NCBI GenBank assembly: GCA_020466095.1
Contig: CM035806.1
Coordinates: forward strand, 149,301,667-149,365,666
Reading direction: 5' to 3'
From: Chlorops oryzae
Taxonomy: Eukaryota > Arthropoda > Insecta > Diptera > Chloropidae
Length of the DNA stretch: 64,000 bases
Below the pieces are notes generated by a model, which was not told where the DNA came from, searched no databases, and worked only from the letters and a program-made list of their open reading frames with translations. This document shows, piece after piece, positions 23,719 through 34,739 of this stretch. The position numbers and the translations under genes were made by a program. Position 1 is the first letter of the stretch. Each line of letters begins with the position of its first letter.

Positions 23719-24488
23719 CCCAGCAGGACAAGCTTGCATCAGTTCAACTGTCGACTGCGGATGTCATCAGTGACATTGCCATCGTACGGAAACCGAAAAG
23801 AGAATTATTTTGGTACCGCTAGTGTAAGTACTTAGTTTCATGATCTAAAAAGCGGTCTATTTCTGTGTGTTATTTCATCAAAGGCTTTTACGAGCATTAC
23901 TTGCGATGACATGACGCCAAAAAAAAGTCATCCATGACACTGTCATTAATGTGTCATCAACGAAATGAAGTGATCAATTTGTCATTGAAGCACCCAATTA
24001 AAGGCTGTGACGAGCTCTATCCGCGATGACATGACGCCAAAAAAAAAAGTCATCCATGACACTGTCATTAATGTGTCATCAACGAAATGAAGTGATCAAT
24101 TTGTCATTGAAGCACTCAATTAAAGGCTGTGACGAGCTCTATCCGCGATGACATGACGCCAAAAAAGAGTCATCCATGACACTGTCATCAATATGTCATC
24201 AATGAAATGATGATCAATTTGTCATTGAAGCACCCAATTAAAGGCTATAAGGAGCTGTACTTGCGATGAAATGACGCCAACAAAAAGTCATCCATGACAC
24301 TGTCATTAATGTGTCATCAACGAAATGAAGTGATCAATTTGTCATTGAAGCACCCAATTAAAGGCTGTGACGAGCTCTATCCGCGATGAAATGACGCCAA
24401 AAAATTCATTCATGACACTGTCATCAATATGTCATCAATGAAATGAAATGACCAATTTGTCATTAATGCAGCCAATTGTCTGTTGGGG
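23719..24488. mobile_element. CCCAGC-terminal element D with internal minisatellite
   Basis: The left end is CCCAGCAGGACAAGC. The inverted right end is CCCCAACAGACAATTGGC, so inversion is only partial. It contains five tandem units of about 120 bp (see next entry), each rich in tgtcat/atgaca, as in element B. No coding frame. Confidence 0.6.
23881..24478 (+). repeat. 120-bp minisatellite, five units
   Basis: The anchor gcgatgacatgacgcc (or gcgatgaaatgacgcc) recurs at about 23,903, 24,023, 24,145, 24,263 and 24,383, giving periods of 118-122 bp. Each unit contains several tgtcat and atgaca words and aattaaaggct. The last unit is more diverged. Confidence 0.9.
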
Positions 24489-26131
24489 CAACATATGTTC
24501 AGATTTTCCCCTTTGACATCATCTCTTATTGCTTCATTTGAGCATACATCCTCGTACCTTGCCGTTTAATCTCCTTTCAAGCACTTGCCATCCTCAATTT
24601 GTTGTGCATTTTCGCGTTTTGTGAATTTAACAAAATCTTTTTACGACCACAAATCGCACGAATCTTTGTTTTTCTTCTTTCTTTTCTTTTTGGTTTTTAT
24701 AGTTTAACAATATGTCGCGCACTTTAAAGGTTTCGATGAGTTTTGTACTTCGGCCTACAAAAAATTTCATTTCAAAATTGGCTGGATAAGTGTGGTTGCG
24801 TGTGTGTGTGTGTGTGTGTGTAGAATATTGCAGAATTCAACCCATTTATTATTTATTTTTTCTGAGAGCTTAAAAGATTTTCATATGGAAAAGTAATGAG
24901 AATTAGTGCCTAAAGGTATGCTCCGATTTTTTTCATTTTTTAAAAGATATTTAACAAGTTCCACCGTTACTTTCTGCAGAGCCTTGCACGTACTTATATC
25001 CCTGAAGTTTTTGAAGTCAACATTTTTTCCGCACCCCTCCCCCGCGCTACGTTCTTATCCAATTTTATCCATTTGCTCAATTAACGTCTTGTATGCTAAA
25101 ATGTTGTCGCCACATTATCGTACGCGATGGAATTAAATTCGCATCGACTAAAAATCAGCAATTAAAATCTTGTTTCCCACGTCTACAACAATAATTTCAA
25201 TTATGGCTCCACTTCAATTGTGATGTGTAGGTGGTTGGGGATGGGGGGTTGGTGGTTGGGAAACATAAAATTCTTAAGGCAATATGCAATGCGAAAATAC
25301 GAGGTCGCATCTGCGTTGCTGTAAGGTGAGGTAATAAACACAAAGTAAAAACATTGCCCCCGCCCTCCATCTCCCGATCTACCAGCACAAAATTTCATTC
25401 GCTTCTTTGTGCCCGTTTCCTGTTACTTTGATTGTAAAACGCGTAAATTATTTCGAGCCACCTTGCGGCGTCTTTGTCGCCGCCGTCGTTGTCGTCGTCG
25501 TCAATGCCCCAAAGTTGTCATAATCGAGAAGAAGACAAAGTCATAATCACAAATGGCGTGTTACATTAGTGCACCTGTCTCCTCGCCACTAAGCTGCTGC
25601 TTCGGATTTTTGATACCCATAAAGTATTATTAGAATTGTCGTTGGCAAAATCACGGCGCATCCCCGTATTTCCCCCGCATCCCATTCTCATTCAGCCGAA
25701 AATTCTTTCATTTCAATTACTTCTCTTTACTCACACTCTAAATGAGTGTATTTTCCTCTTCCTCTTCGTACTCTTCATCCACTCCTCCATTCCTCACCAT
25801 TCCCCCTCCACCGTCACAGTCTTGCTGTTCCAGTCTTTACATTTCCCCCGGCCCTGAATCAGTTTGACAAAAGTTGCGCATTTACTTTAACGGCAATGAT
25901 AAATTGATGCAATTGAATTCAAAATCTGAGAATATGAATCGCAATTGAGAGAATTTAGGCTTAAATTGTCTTTAAAAAAAATGGGAAGAATGTCCGACGA
26001 AGAGTAAAGTACTGCGTCATTTCTTTTGAAATTAAATATTAACTAATCCAAAAGAGACTTGTTTTCGAACCTAAAATCCGACTGGTTTCTTACAGGCTAA
26101 CTACGGAGTTAGCCCCTATTAATAATAAGTA
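24489..26131. other. Intergenic, nothing recognised as a gene
   Basis: A (GT)n run lies at about 24,799-24,821. An M1-like end (aattagtgcctaaaggtatg) is at 24,902-24,921. A CGTCGT run is at 25,480-25,502. No exon supported. Confidence 0.5.
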
Positions 26132-26390
26132 GGGCAACAGAAAATATTTCAATTCAACACCCAAATGTATGCATGTTAATATTCCGAAGATTTCCGACAG
26201 TGATAAATCTGTCCATTCTTATAGGTTTGCCCATTTCATCACATCTTAAAGGAAGGGATTTGAGAGATCTGCTGATATGTTTAAAGCTTTAATTCAAATA
26301 CGATTATAAATGCTTAAAATGATATTAATTGGTTTTAAAATATTCAAATGCATACGTTTAGGTGCTGAAATTAAAGATTTTCTGTTATCC
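26132..26390 (+). mobile_element. MITE family M1, complete copy
   Basis: 259 bp, with TA|GGGCAACAGAAAATATTT at the left and attttctgttatcc|TA at the right. Same length as, and antiparallel to, the copy at 14,540. A third, 5'-truncated copy begins at about 28,790. Confidence 0.85.
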
Positions 26391-27075
26391 TATTAATAAT
26401 AATGTCTTTCAGGAATACTTCGACTGGAAAAATACTACGATTCAGTGCATTTGTTTGTGCATTTGAGCCTGATGAAAAAAATATATGCATTTTTACACTT
26501 GACAAGAACAAAATATAAGTATACAGTAGGGCGGATCGTTTTTTTAGACAAAAAATTAATGATAATTTGCCAAGTAACACAAGATTCGCCGATTTTTTGC
26601 AGAAAGAATGCCCAGGGAAACATAGGTCAAAATCGAATCTTTTTTCTTGATTTTTTTTTCAAAAGAAGGTGCATCTTAAATATGCCTAAAAGCATACTAC
26701 AAATTATTACAGAAAAAATGAAATTTCTGTCTAATCAAATATGCATGATACAAGAAAACAAGATAGCGCCATTTCAGTACCGCTATTTTTAGACTCTCTC
26801 TGAGAGCCGAAAATTGAGTTTGTGACGTCACTGAGCCTGAAATTGTTGTTGTTTCCCATACTATTCAAAAAAGTAAAACGCCGGTTTAACATGGGAAACA
26901 ACAACAACGAATCGCGATTTTGAGTTTGTGACGTTTCCTCTCTCAAGTGGCGCTATCTTGTTTTCTTGTATCATGCAAATATGTTTTTAAATTGAATTTT
27001 TCTTATTTTTTTTCTTAGCATAATTTTAGGCATGAGAAAAAAAAAACTAAATTTTTGCTTCATTAATCAACATTA
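26202..27075 (+). repeat. 0.87-kb direct repeat, copy 1 (empty site)
   Basis: Nearly identical to 28,790-29,114 joined to 31,029-31,575. It includes the inner part of MITE M1, a middle block and MITE M3. It carries GTATACAG once (26,520-26,527), where copy 2 has a hAT insertion, so it records the pre-insertion state. Confidence 0.85.
26743..26976. mobile_element. MITE family M3, copy 1
   Basis: 234 bp with long inverted ends GCATGATACAAGAAAACAAG / CTTGTTTTCTTGTATCATGC, extending through agatagcgcca. Flanked by aaatat on both sides. The inner part also has inverted gggaaacaacaacaa / ttgttgttgtttccc. A second copy is at 31,242-31,475. Confidence 0.8.
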
Positions 27076-27324
27076 ATCGGTCATTTTTAAATAGTAATTA
27101 ACCCTTTCATGTCATAATTAAACTGGGCTTATTTAAAAATATTTTGAGTATATGGGGATACAATTTGAGCCTTGAATATGAACCGATATCAATTTCAAAC
27201 CTGTATCTCTCTTGGATTTTGAGTTATAAGATGTTGCTTATAAGCAACATTGAGCCTTGGTAGTATACAATCAAACACATACAAATATTGATAGTTTTCA
27301 TTTTTTATTACTTTTTCATACATT

Positions 27325-27465
27325 TCAAGTGTGGTATGAGACAAAACAGTTTTTTTGTGGGTTACAGCATAAGTGCACCTTACATTTGGAGCATTTAGAT
27401 TTTGGAATGCCAGTCTGGCATAATCTACACCTTCCTTTTCCTCCCTATTCAACCCAATGATCGTT
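27325..27465 (-). pseudogene. piggyBac transposase C-terminal Cys-rich domain (relic)
   Basis: One minus-strand frame reads GKGRCRLCQTGIPKSKCSKC and then KVHLCCNPQKNCFVSYHT followed by a stop. This is the CxxC...CxxC...C...C-F-x-x-YH pattern that ends piggyBac/PGBD transposases and helps bind the element's ends. Upstream in the same frame, NDHWVE is followed by a stop codon. The catalytic DDD core is not readable. The gene is therefore dead, but the domain shows the element's class and direction. Confidence 0.75.
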
Positions 27466-27499
27466 CGATCAATACGCATCGACTTCGGAGGTTCACTTA

Positions 27500-28294
27500 T
27501 GTATGATCGTTTGGACGACGAAAAGCTCATTGAACATATACCGACTTTTGTTAAATTTCTAAATGAAAACCGCCCTTTTGCCACGCCCACTTTTCAAATT
27601 TTTTTTGAGTTCTAATCGGACCCTTATATATACGGTCAAATTCTAAGTTTCATTGAAATATTTCAATAAAGTCTGATTTTGAGGCATTTTTGGGATTTTT
27701 GTGACAGACCCTAGTACTAGAGGTACCCTTAATAATGGTCCGATCGAAAAATTTTTTGGGAAGGACGTTATTGGCTATCAAGGAAGTATACGTGCCAATT
27801 TTTGTTCAAGTCCCATTGGTATTTCGGGAGTAGGAGACAATTTTTGAAAAACGCCCTTATGCCACGCCCACTTTTCCAATTTTTTGAAATCGTATTACTT
27901 GCCTTTAAATATGTTCAAATATCAAATTTCATCAAAATATCATGAAAAACTTCGATTTTAGAGCAGTTTTTGTGATTTTCGTAACAGACCCTAGTACTGG
28001 AGGTACCCCTAAAAATGGTCCGATCGGGTCCATTCTCGAACTTGTTCTTAATCATGTCCCCGTGAGCACGCATACCAAATTTTGTCAAGATAGCTCAACT
28101 TCTTCGATAAGATAACTGTATACAAACAGACGGACAGACGGACAGACAGACAGACGGACGGACATGTCTAAATCGAATCTCCTGGTGACGCTGATCATTT
28201 CTATATACATTTTGTATCTCGATTGGTTCTGGGTGTTACACACAACCCAACAAACGCAATATACCCTCGACACACAGTGTGTCGGGTATAAAAA
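27500..28294 (+). repeat. Dispersed repeat R, inside the piggyBac element
   Basis: It lacks the 5' tip seen in the copies at 48.4 and 53.8 kb. It contains the two 'gacagaccctagtactNgagg' blocks, the 'ccacgcccacttttc' blocks, the cagacggacagac run and the end tgtgtcgggtataaaaa. Confidence 0.8.
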
Positions 28295-29526
28295 CAAAAT
28301 TGTTACTTTGGACAAATGTTGCTTATAAGCAACATTGGGTTCATAAAATTCCTGGAATCACAATATTCCAAAAAATTTTGTTTTGTAAATTTTATTTCAT
28401 TTTCTTACTTGTTATTTATAAAATAAATCACTTTGCATAAAGAAATAGAAGTCAGTTTACTTTTTATTTAACTTTTTCAAAGCTTACTTTTGTCACTTTT
28501 TTTTCACCAGTTTTTACGCAACTTTAGCTAGTTGTCAAATGAACACATGTTAAGCTATCGTCATGAAACATCACAAACTAGTGCTCGCAGATGTCTATCA
28601 GTGATAACAAAAAGCCGATTGTAAAAATATTGATATTTCGAGGAGTTATCGACAGAAATATGTAATGTTGCCTATAAGCAACAAATGACATGAAAGGGTT
28701 AAAGAAAATATCCATTTTTTTCAATGGGTTCGGTTGTGAGAGATGTAGAAGCGATGTTTTTTTTTTTTTTGCTTTTCGAGAAGTTTTCTGATAAATCTGT
28801 CCATTCTTGTAGGTTTGCCCATTTCATCACATCTTAAAGGAAGGGATTTGAGAGATCTGCTGATATGTTTAAAGCTTTAATTCAAATACGATTATAAATG
28901 CTTAAAATGATATTAAATGGTTTTAAAATATTCAAATGCATACCTTTAGGTGCTGAAATTAAAGATTTTCTGTTATCCTATTAATAATAATGTCTTTCAG
29001 GAATACTTCGACTGGAAAAATACTACGATTCAGTGCATTTGTTTGTGCATTTGAGCCTGACGAAAAAAATATATGCATTTTTACACTTGACAAGAACAAA
29101 ATATAAGTATACAGCAGAGCTGTAAACGAGTGACTCATTTTTGATTGAATCAGTAAATCATTCACATAATGAATGGAGATAAATGAATGAATTTATTTCA
29201 ACACAAGATTCGAGTTGAGTTAAGATTTGATTGCATTCTTTTGAATGAAAAAATTTGAATGAATTCAATTCGAGAAAAAAAATTTAAAGACTTCAAATTT
29301 GAGTTCACTCCCTGACGAATTTAAAAATTTGAATGCACTCATTTCTAAAAAAAATTTGAATGAATTAAAATTTGAGTTCACTCATCAATGAATTCAAAAA
29401 AGAATTTGAACTAATTTTTCCCATTCACTACTTGCTAGATTTATCAACTAGTAGGCAAAAACTCGTCTTCAAATATAATACATTATATAGAAAAGAAATT
29501 CAATAAGAAATTCAATTTTCTTTTCA

Positions 29527-29895
29527 ATGAAACGAAATATGTCTCGGTCGCCGAATTTATTTAATGGAAAGGAAATCTGCGGATCAAGCCAAAATTCCTT
29601 GCTGGAATCTGCAAGGGAGCTTTCCGCAGATGTATTAGAATACAATAATGAGGATGGGCCGTTTAATTCAAAAAAAATTAAGAGATATATGCTCAATTCG
29701 GACGCACTTGCCAATGATCAAGAGAAGTCCTTGCTTTTTAAGAAATATTTTGCAATCATGGAAAAGGTTGAATTTAGCAAAATTCTAAATTCTGCAATTT
29801 CCATCATATTTTTCATTCATATGCTCATCGCCATTTATGTCCTCACGACCATATCTGAAACGTGTAAAACACTCATAAACTTTGGCGCGAGATAG
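29527..29895 (+). CDS. 122-codon ORF inside the hAT element, unknown
   Basis: The frame starts 28 bp inside the left inverted repeat and runs plus-strand, opposite to the transposase relic. It begins MKRNMSRSPNLFNGKEICGS. It is acidic/polar in its first two thirds and has a hydrophobic segment near residues 86-109 (ISIIFFIHMLIAIYVLTTI), which could be one membrane span. No known transposase motif is visible. It could be captured host sequence, a chance frame or part of an antisense transcript. Function is not assigned. Confidence 0.25.
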   Translation: MKRNMSRSPNLFNGKEICGSSQNSLLESARELSADVLEYNNEDGPFNSKKIKRYMLNSDALANDQEKSLLFKKYFAIMEKVEFSKILNSAISIIFFIHMLIAIYVLTTISETCKTLINFGAR

Positions 29896-30261
29896 ACAAT
29901 CATTGCCCTGAGCTTTTGTCATCAATTTAAATGTTTCGACTAAATTTATACCCGATTTTAAAACTCATTTTTGTACCGATGACACAAACACACTGACACT
30001 TTAGACCAGTGATTCCCGAATTTATGAAATAACAATTGGACCCGAAGTTTTCAGCTTGATGTGTTCATACCTAAGGATATATGTATGGTTATTAAAATCT
30101 ACTACATTTTGGTGCAAAAGAATCTCCAATTATCGGTAAAAAAAAAATATGCATCCATCGGAATAAAGAATAAAATAAACTTCTTAGGTTGTTAGCGTTT
30201 AATTTGTTTTTTAATAAAATCGATTCAAAACATGCCTGAATCTATTTTAAAGCATTATTTA

Positions 30262-30540
30262 GTTTAAGTAGTAATAATTTTTGAAAATTATCATCTGAAG
30301 TTGACCCACGCTTTGGTGCATTGAGCATTGATACGTACGAAAAAAGCCTTTCCACGGCAGTTGACGACGGTAGTGGCGCATTGTATTTAAGGAAAGCTTT
30401 TTTACAAGTGGATATCTTTCCAGCATAGATAAGGATTTCGACTTATCTGCTAAATAAGCCAAAAATTCACCATCAGATACTGATCCAGGTATTTTTTCTT
30501 CACAGGTTTCAAAAAAAAAAATTTTGAGGAAAATCTATAG
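30262..30540 (-). pseudogene. hAT transposase dimerisation domain (frameshifted)
   Basis: Minus-strand translation gives EFLAYLADKSKSLSMLERYP then LVKK. After one frame change near 30,395 it gives KYNAPLPSSTAVERLFSYVS and MLNAPKRGSTSDDNFQKLLL. The YP-x-L...S-S-T-A-V-E-R-L-F-S series is the signature of the hAT C-terminal dimerisation domain. The frameshift, and the absence of the upstream RNase H-like core and BED finger, show that the gene is broken. Confidence 0.8.
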
Positions 30541-31241
30541 CATCTAATTTTTGAACAAAATACTAAAACCCCTACCAGTTAGAGAGAAATTGAAGTAAGT
30601 TGATATTCATCCAAGCCATTGTAACCACAGCATCTTTCGCTATTTCTATTTCTTTTCTATATAATATATTATATTTGAAGACGAGTTTTAGCCTACTAGT
30701 TGATAAATCTAGCAAGTAGTGAATGGGAAAAATTAGTTTAAATTCTTTTTTAAATTCATTGATGAGTGAACTCAAATTTTAATTCATTCAAATTTTTTTT
30801 AGAAAGGAGTGCATTCAAATTTTTAAATTCGTCAGGGAGTGAACTCAAATTTGAAGTCTTTAAATTTTTTTTCTCGAATTGAATTCATTCAAATTTTCAA
30901 TTCAAAAGAATGCAATCAAATTTTAACTCAACTCGCATCTTGTGTTGAAAAGAGTTAACTCAAAATTCTAAAAATCATTTGAATTAAAAAACAAAAATGA
31001 GTCACTCATTTACAGCTCTGGTATACAGTAGGGCGGATCGTTTTTTTAGACAAAAAATTAATGATAATTTGCCAAGTAACACAAGATTCGCCGATTTTTT
31101 GCAGAAAGAATGCCCAGGGAAACATAGGTAAAAATCGAATCTTTTTTCTTGATTGAAAGAAAAGAAGGTCCATCTTAAATATGCCTAAAAGCATACTACA
31201 AATTATTACAGAAAAAATGAATTTTCTGTCTAATCAAATAT

Positions 31242-31475
31242 GCATCATACAAGAAAACAAGATAGCGCCATTTCAGTACCGCTATTTTTAGACTCTCTCT
31301 GAGAGCCGAAAATTGAGTTTGTGACGTCACTGAGCCAGAAATTGTTGTTGTTTCCCATGCTATTCAAAAAAGTAAAAAGCCGGTTTAACATGGGAAACAA
31401 CAACAACGAATCGCGATTTTGAGTTTGTGACGTTTCCTCTCTCAAGTGGCGCTATCTTGTTTTCTTGTATCATGC
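31242..31475. mobile_element. MITE family M3, copy 2
   Basis: Same 234-bp length and ends as the copy at 26,743, with a few substitutions (gcatcatac for gcatgatac at the left tip). It lies inside copy 2 of the 0.87-kb repeat. Confidence 0.75.
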
Positions 31476-31575
31476 AAATATGTTTTTAAATTGAATTTTT
31501 CTTATTTTTTTCTTAGCATAATTTTAGGCATGAGAAAAAAAATAAATTTTTTCTTGATTAATCAACATTAATAGA

Positions 31576-33299
31576 ATGAGTAGAAGAATGTTCTGCTAGG
31601 GAAAAAGGGGGGTTAGGAAATCGATCAATCTTAATATACAGGCCTGCTCATGCTCAAATGCGCACAGACAAATGCACTGCACAAGTGAATACCGCTAATA
31701 ACTTTTTAATTCAGAAATTTAATATTTTATAGATTTGCCATTTGTGAAGTAAATGGATTTTCCGCTGAAGTATTTAAAATCCTTAATATCAGTCTCAAAT
31801 TTTAGTTTCAGCCTCAAACTGAAGCTGATCTTCATTCTCATCCTCATCTTTAACGACAGTTAAGCAGCCCATGCAATACTTAGCGTTAATTCGTTAATGG
31901 CAAATAAATCTTTGACTTTAAGTGATTCTATGCGTCCATAAGTGCCCCCCGTTGCGAGTTTGTCTTTAATCTATTAACCAAACTGCAATGCCGGAACCAG
32001 AGGGGGAGAAAAACCACTCTAACAAGTTGAAGGGGACGGATTTGGTGAACGAGTGAACGGGAATAGGCGGATGAGCAGATAAAGGGATGAGCGGGTGAGC
32101 GGGTGAGCATAACGTAACCATGCGTGACACTTCCAAACTCCGGTTGCAATTAAGTGCGAAGAAAGAATGTTATTGAGGTCCTTGTTGCTGTGCCTTTTCA
32201 ATTTTTTTCTGCACTCGTTTTGAGCTGGTTATGGGATCAATATATGGACTTGCATATAAGCATCTGGTTCGAATGGCCAGACAAATAGAGACAATGATAT
32301 GACCAGAGCAAATATCAAGTATCGAAGAGGAAAAACCAAAGAGAATCAACAATTCAAAGAAAAAGGGGTGAGGAAACGAGCGAGAAGAATCATGCGACAG
32401 AGTAAATAATGATTTATTTACTTTGATTTCTGTCCCCCAAACAAACATGAAAATTCTCGATATTTTAATCTCGCTTAATGAAATCATGAAACGGGGAAAA
32501 TGCAATTTCCAATTTTTGACCCCTCCTTCGCCCCAAAGGAAAAAAAAAAACACAAAAAAAAAAATTGAAAATAAATTTATGAAGCGTTTTGGTAGACGGA
32601 CAGCTTGAAACACAATCAAAGTTTCATACTTAATGAGGGTGCTTACAATTCTCTCTCATTTTGAAATCTCGAAACTTCACTGGCTTCACCTCCTCCCTCT
32701 AGCATTCTTTATTCGAATCGAAATTTTTAATTAAAACTTAATAACATTAAGCGACGACAGCTCGAGAAATCATTTTCATATTTTCGAATTTTTATTTCAA
32801 TTTTTCTCTTATTTGCTCCTTCTTCTTCATCTGCTTTCTTGCCATTTTAGCGTGCCTTCATTTTTTCAAATGTAATTAAAATGTCGAAATTTTGTCTTAT
32901 GAAATGAGCAAAGGTTGGCACAATCGTTATGTGCATACCTGAGGAACGATATACAATGTGTGCATAAACATATAAATAATTACATACATATGCCCATTGA
33001 ATATATATAGATCTAGATTCTAGATGAAAGAGTGTCGAGTAAAAGTTCTTTGGTGGCGCGTCGTATTCAAGAGTGATCCTTATTCTCCTGATTTTCTGAT
33101 GTTTTTTTTTTTTTTGTTTAGTAGCTTTTCCTAATGAGGTTTAACTGAATGAAGATAATGTGAGCTTAAAAATCTGAAGACCCCAAATAAATTGCCTTCT
33201 TAATAGCCCATTTTTCAAAGGTCAAATCTTTTGAATATAGTACATACTTTAAATGGAGAAAAAGAAGAAGACAGAGGGCTACAAAGGGACAAAAAGGTA
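31576..33299. other. Intergenic, nothing recognised
   Basis: The 149-codon minus-strand frame at 32,170-32,619 is built on a poly-A/poly-T run and has no domain signature. No other candidate. Confidence 0.5.
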
Positions 33300-33810
33300 G
33301 AAAGAAGAACTGTAGGGGTGATCGAGGCGTGATAGAAGAGGGGTTATCTCACGATATAGAAAGAAATAGGGATAGAAAGAGATAGGGATAGAAAGAGATA
33401 GGGAACGAGGATTAGAAAGGGAGAACGGGGGAGAGGGAGGATCCGAGAGGGGGCGGCAAGTAGAGAGAGGGTAATAGAGGGTGAGAGCGATATGGGGAGA
33501 GTCTGGTAGCCCGAGAGAGACTGGATGAGAGAGACTAGAAGAAAAAGACTGAAAGGGAGAGACTGGAAGGGAGAGACTGGAAGGGAGAGACTGGAAGGGA
33601 GAGACTAGAAGGTAGAGACTAGAAGGTAGAGACTGGAAGGGAGAGACTGGAAGGGAGAGACTGGAAGGGAGAGACTGGAAGGGAGAGACTGGAAGGTAGA
33701 GACTGGAAGGGAGAGACTGGAAGAGAGAGACTGGAAGGGAGAGACTGGAAGGGAGAGACTGGAAGGGAGAGACTGGAAAGAAGACACTGGAAGGGAGAGT
33801 CTGGAAGGGT
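33300..33810. repeat. Purine-rich 14-bp minisatellite (AGACTGGAAGGGAG)n
   Basis: Tandem 14-mers are clearest at 33,540-33,800, preceded by a looser GATAGGGATAGAAA zone. Fourteen is not a multiple of three, so the minus-strand translation cycles with a 14-residue period (SPFQSLPSSLSLPV) in all frames. These frames are not genes. Confidence 0.95.
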
Positions 33811-34739
33811 GGACATAAACAATTTACCAATATACATAATATATTATAATAAGAAACAAAGTTATAATTTAAGAACCATCAAAGTCACAAATTTACTCTC
33901 CGATAATCCATTTTTTTTTTATTTTGCATAATAATCCGCCATTTTCATGACAAAAGTCACACAAAGTAAACAAGAAAAGGAAAATCATAATAACAACAAA
34001 TATTCCACGTAAGAAATAAAGAAATTGAATAGAGATAATGCACAAGCAATTCATAACAATATTCGTAGATATAATCAAAGTTAGGAGATCGTCTAAAACG
34101 GATATACTAGAACGCAACAGAGGGAAGTGCATGAATGAGCCGCCAACAAACACGAATGCAAAAACAAATACGAGCGCTTAAAAGCGGAAACGGAAATGTC
34201 AAAAAGTAAATGGAATACACTTTACAGGGAAAAGGAACAAGAGCCTTCTCTGCCATGTGCAAGAGAAAGTCAAAAGGTCAGGAAGAAGGACGGAAGGCGG
34301 AAGGACGGAAAGGAAGGAAAACATGTGTAACCGAACATTTACAAGGCGATTCAACGATGCGATATGGATACATAAAATCCATGAGAATATGATTGTCAGA
34401 AAGCGAACAGAAGAAACAGCAGCAGCAGCAGAGGCAGCATCCAAAAATCGCAAAGGGGTTCCTCTCTGTTTTCTCTTCCATTCAGTTCAGCTCCGTTCGG
34501 CTTAGTTAAGCTTCGCAGTCGACTATATGAAAAGCAACCCTTAACATGATAATGAATGCGCGTAGTCACCTTAAAAACGTATGGATACAATTTCAGATAA
34601 ACTGAATGGTTACAATTTTTGAATGTGTGTAGACAAGAAGTGGGACGTTCAAAAAGTTCCAAGCAAAGGCGTCTTCCTTCGATTGATTGGGGGAAAACTT
34701 GTAGCGAGATTGGGAAGAAACATATAGTCACAAACGAGG
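33811..34739. other. Intergenic, nothing recognised
   Basis: A CAG run lies at 34,418-34,432. Overlapping sense/antisense frames at 34.2-34.5 kb have no motif. No gene supported. Confidence 0.5.

Larger units (their letters stand above)
27102..28698 (-). mobile_element. piggyBac-like element, decayed
   Basis: TTAA|CCCTTTCATGTCAT at the left and ATGACATGAAAGGG|TTAA at the right are perfect 14-bp inverted ends with the TTAA target duplication typical of piggyBac. The minus strand still encodes the C-terminal cysteine-rich domain of the transposase. Most of the interior (about 27.5-28.3 kb) is a copy of dispersed repeat R. The palindrome gttgcttataagcaac occurs at 27,233-27,250 and 28,319-28,335, with a variant at 28,669-28,684. 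Confidence 0.85.
29115..31020 (-). mobile_element. hAT element with about 0.38-kb terminal inverted repeats
   Basis: 1,906 bp, flanked by a perfect 8-bp duplication GTATACAG (29,107-29,114 and 31,021-31,028). The ends are CAGAGCTGTAAACGAGTGAC and its inverse, with one mismatch in the first 28 bp. The inverted similarity continues for about 0.38 kb on each side (29,115-29,499 against about 30,648-31,020), far longer than the short ends of most hAT elements. The minus strand carries the hAT dimerisation domain (30,262-30,540). The catalytic core is missing, so the element is non-autonomous. Confidence 0.9.
28790..31575 (+). repeat. 0.87-kb direct repeat, copy 2, split by a hAT element
   Basis: It aligns with copy 1 at high identity on both sides of the insertion at 29,115-31,020. 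The 5' edge is inside MITE M1, cut at 'gttttctg|ataaatctgtcc'. Beyond the 3' edge, 31,647-31,700 (gctcaaatgcgcacagac) is roughly inverted to 29,030-29,060, hinting that the repeat is itself an old inverted-ended element. Confidence 0.8.

Noticed and set aside
23881..24478. The 120-bp repeats as a CRISPR-like array
   Set aside because: The units are contiguous, similar throughout and without unique spacers. They sit inside a transposable element of a eukaryote.
32170..32619. 149-codon minus-strand frame
   Set aside because: It runs through poly-A/poly-T, shows no recognisable domain, and its first third is phenylalanine runs.
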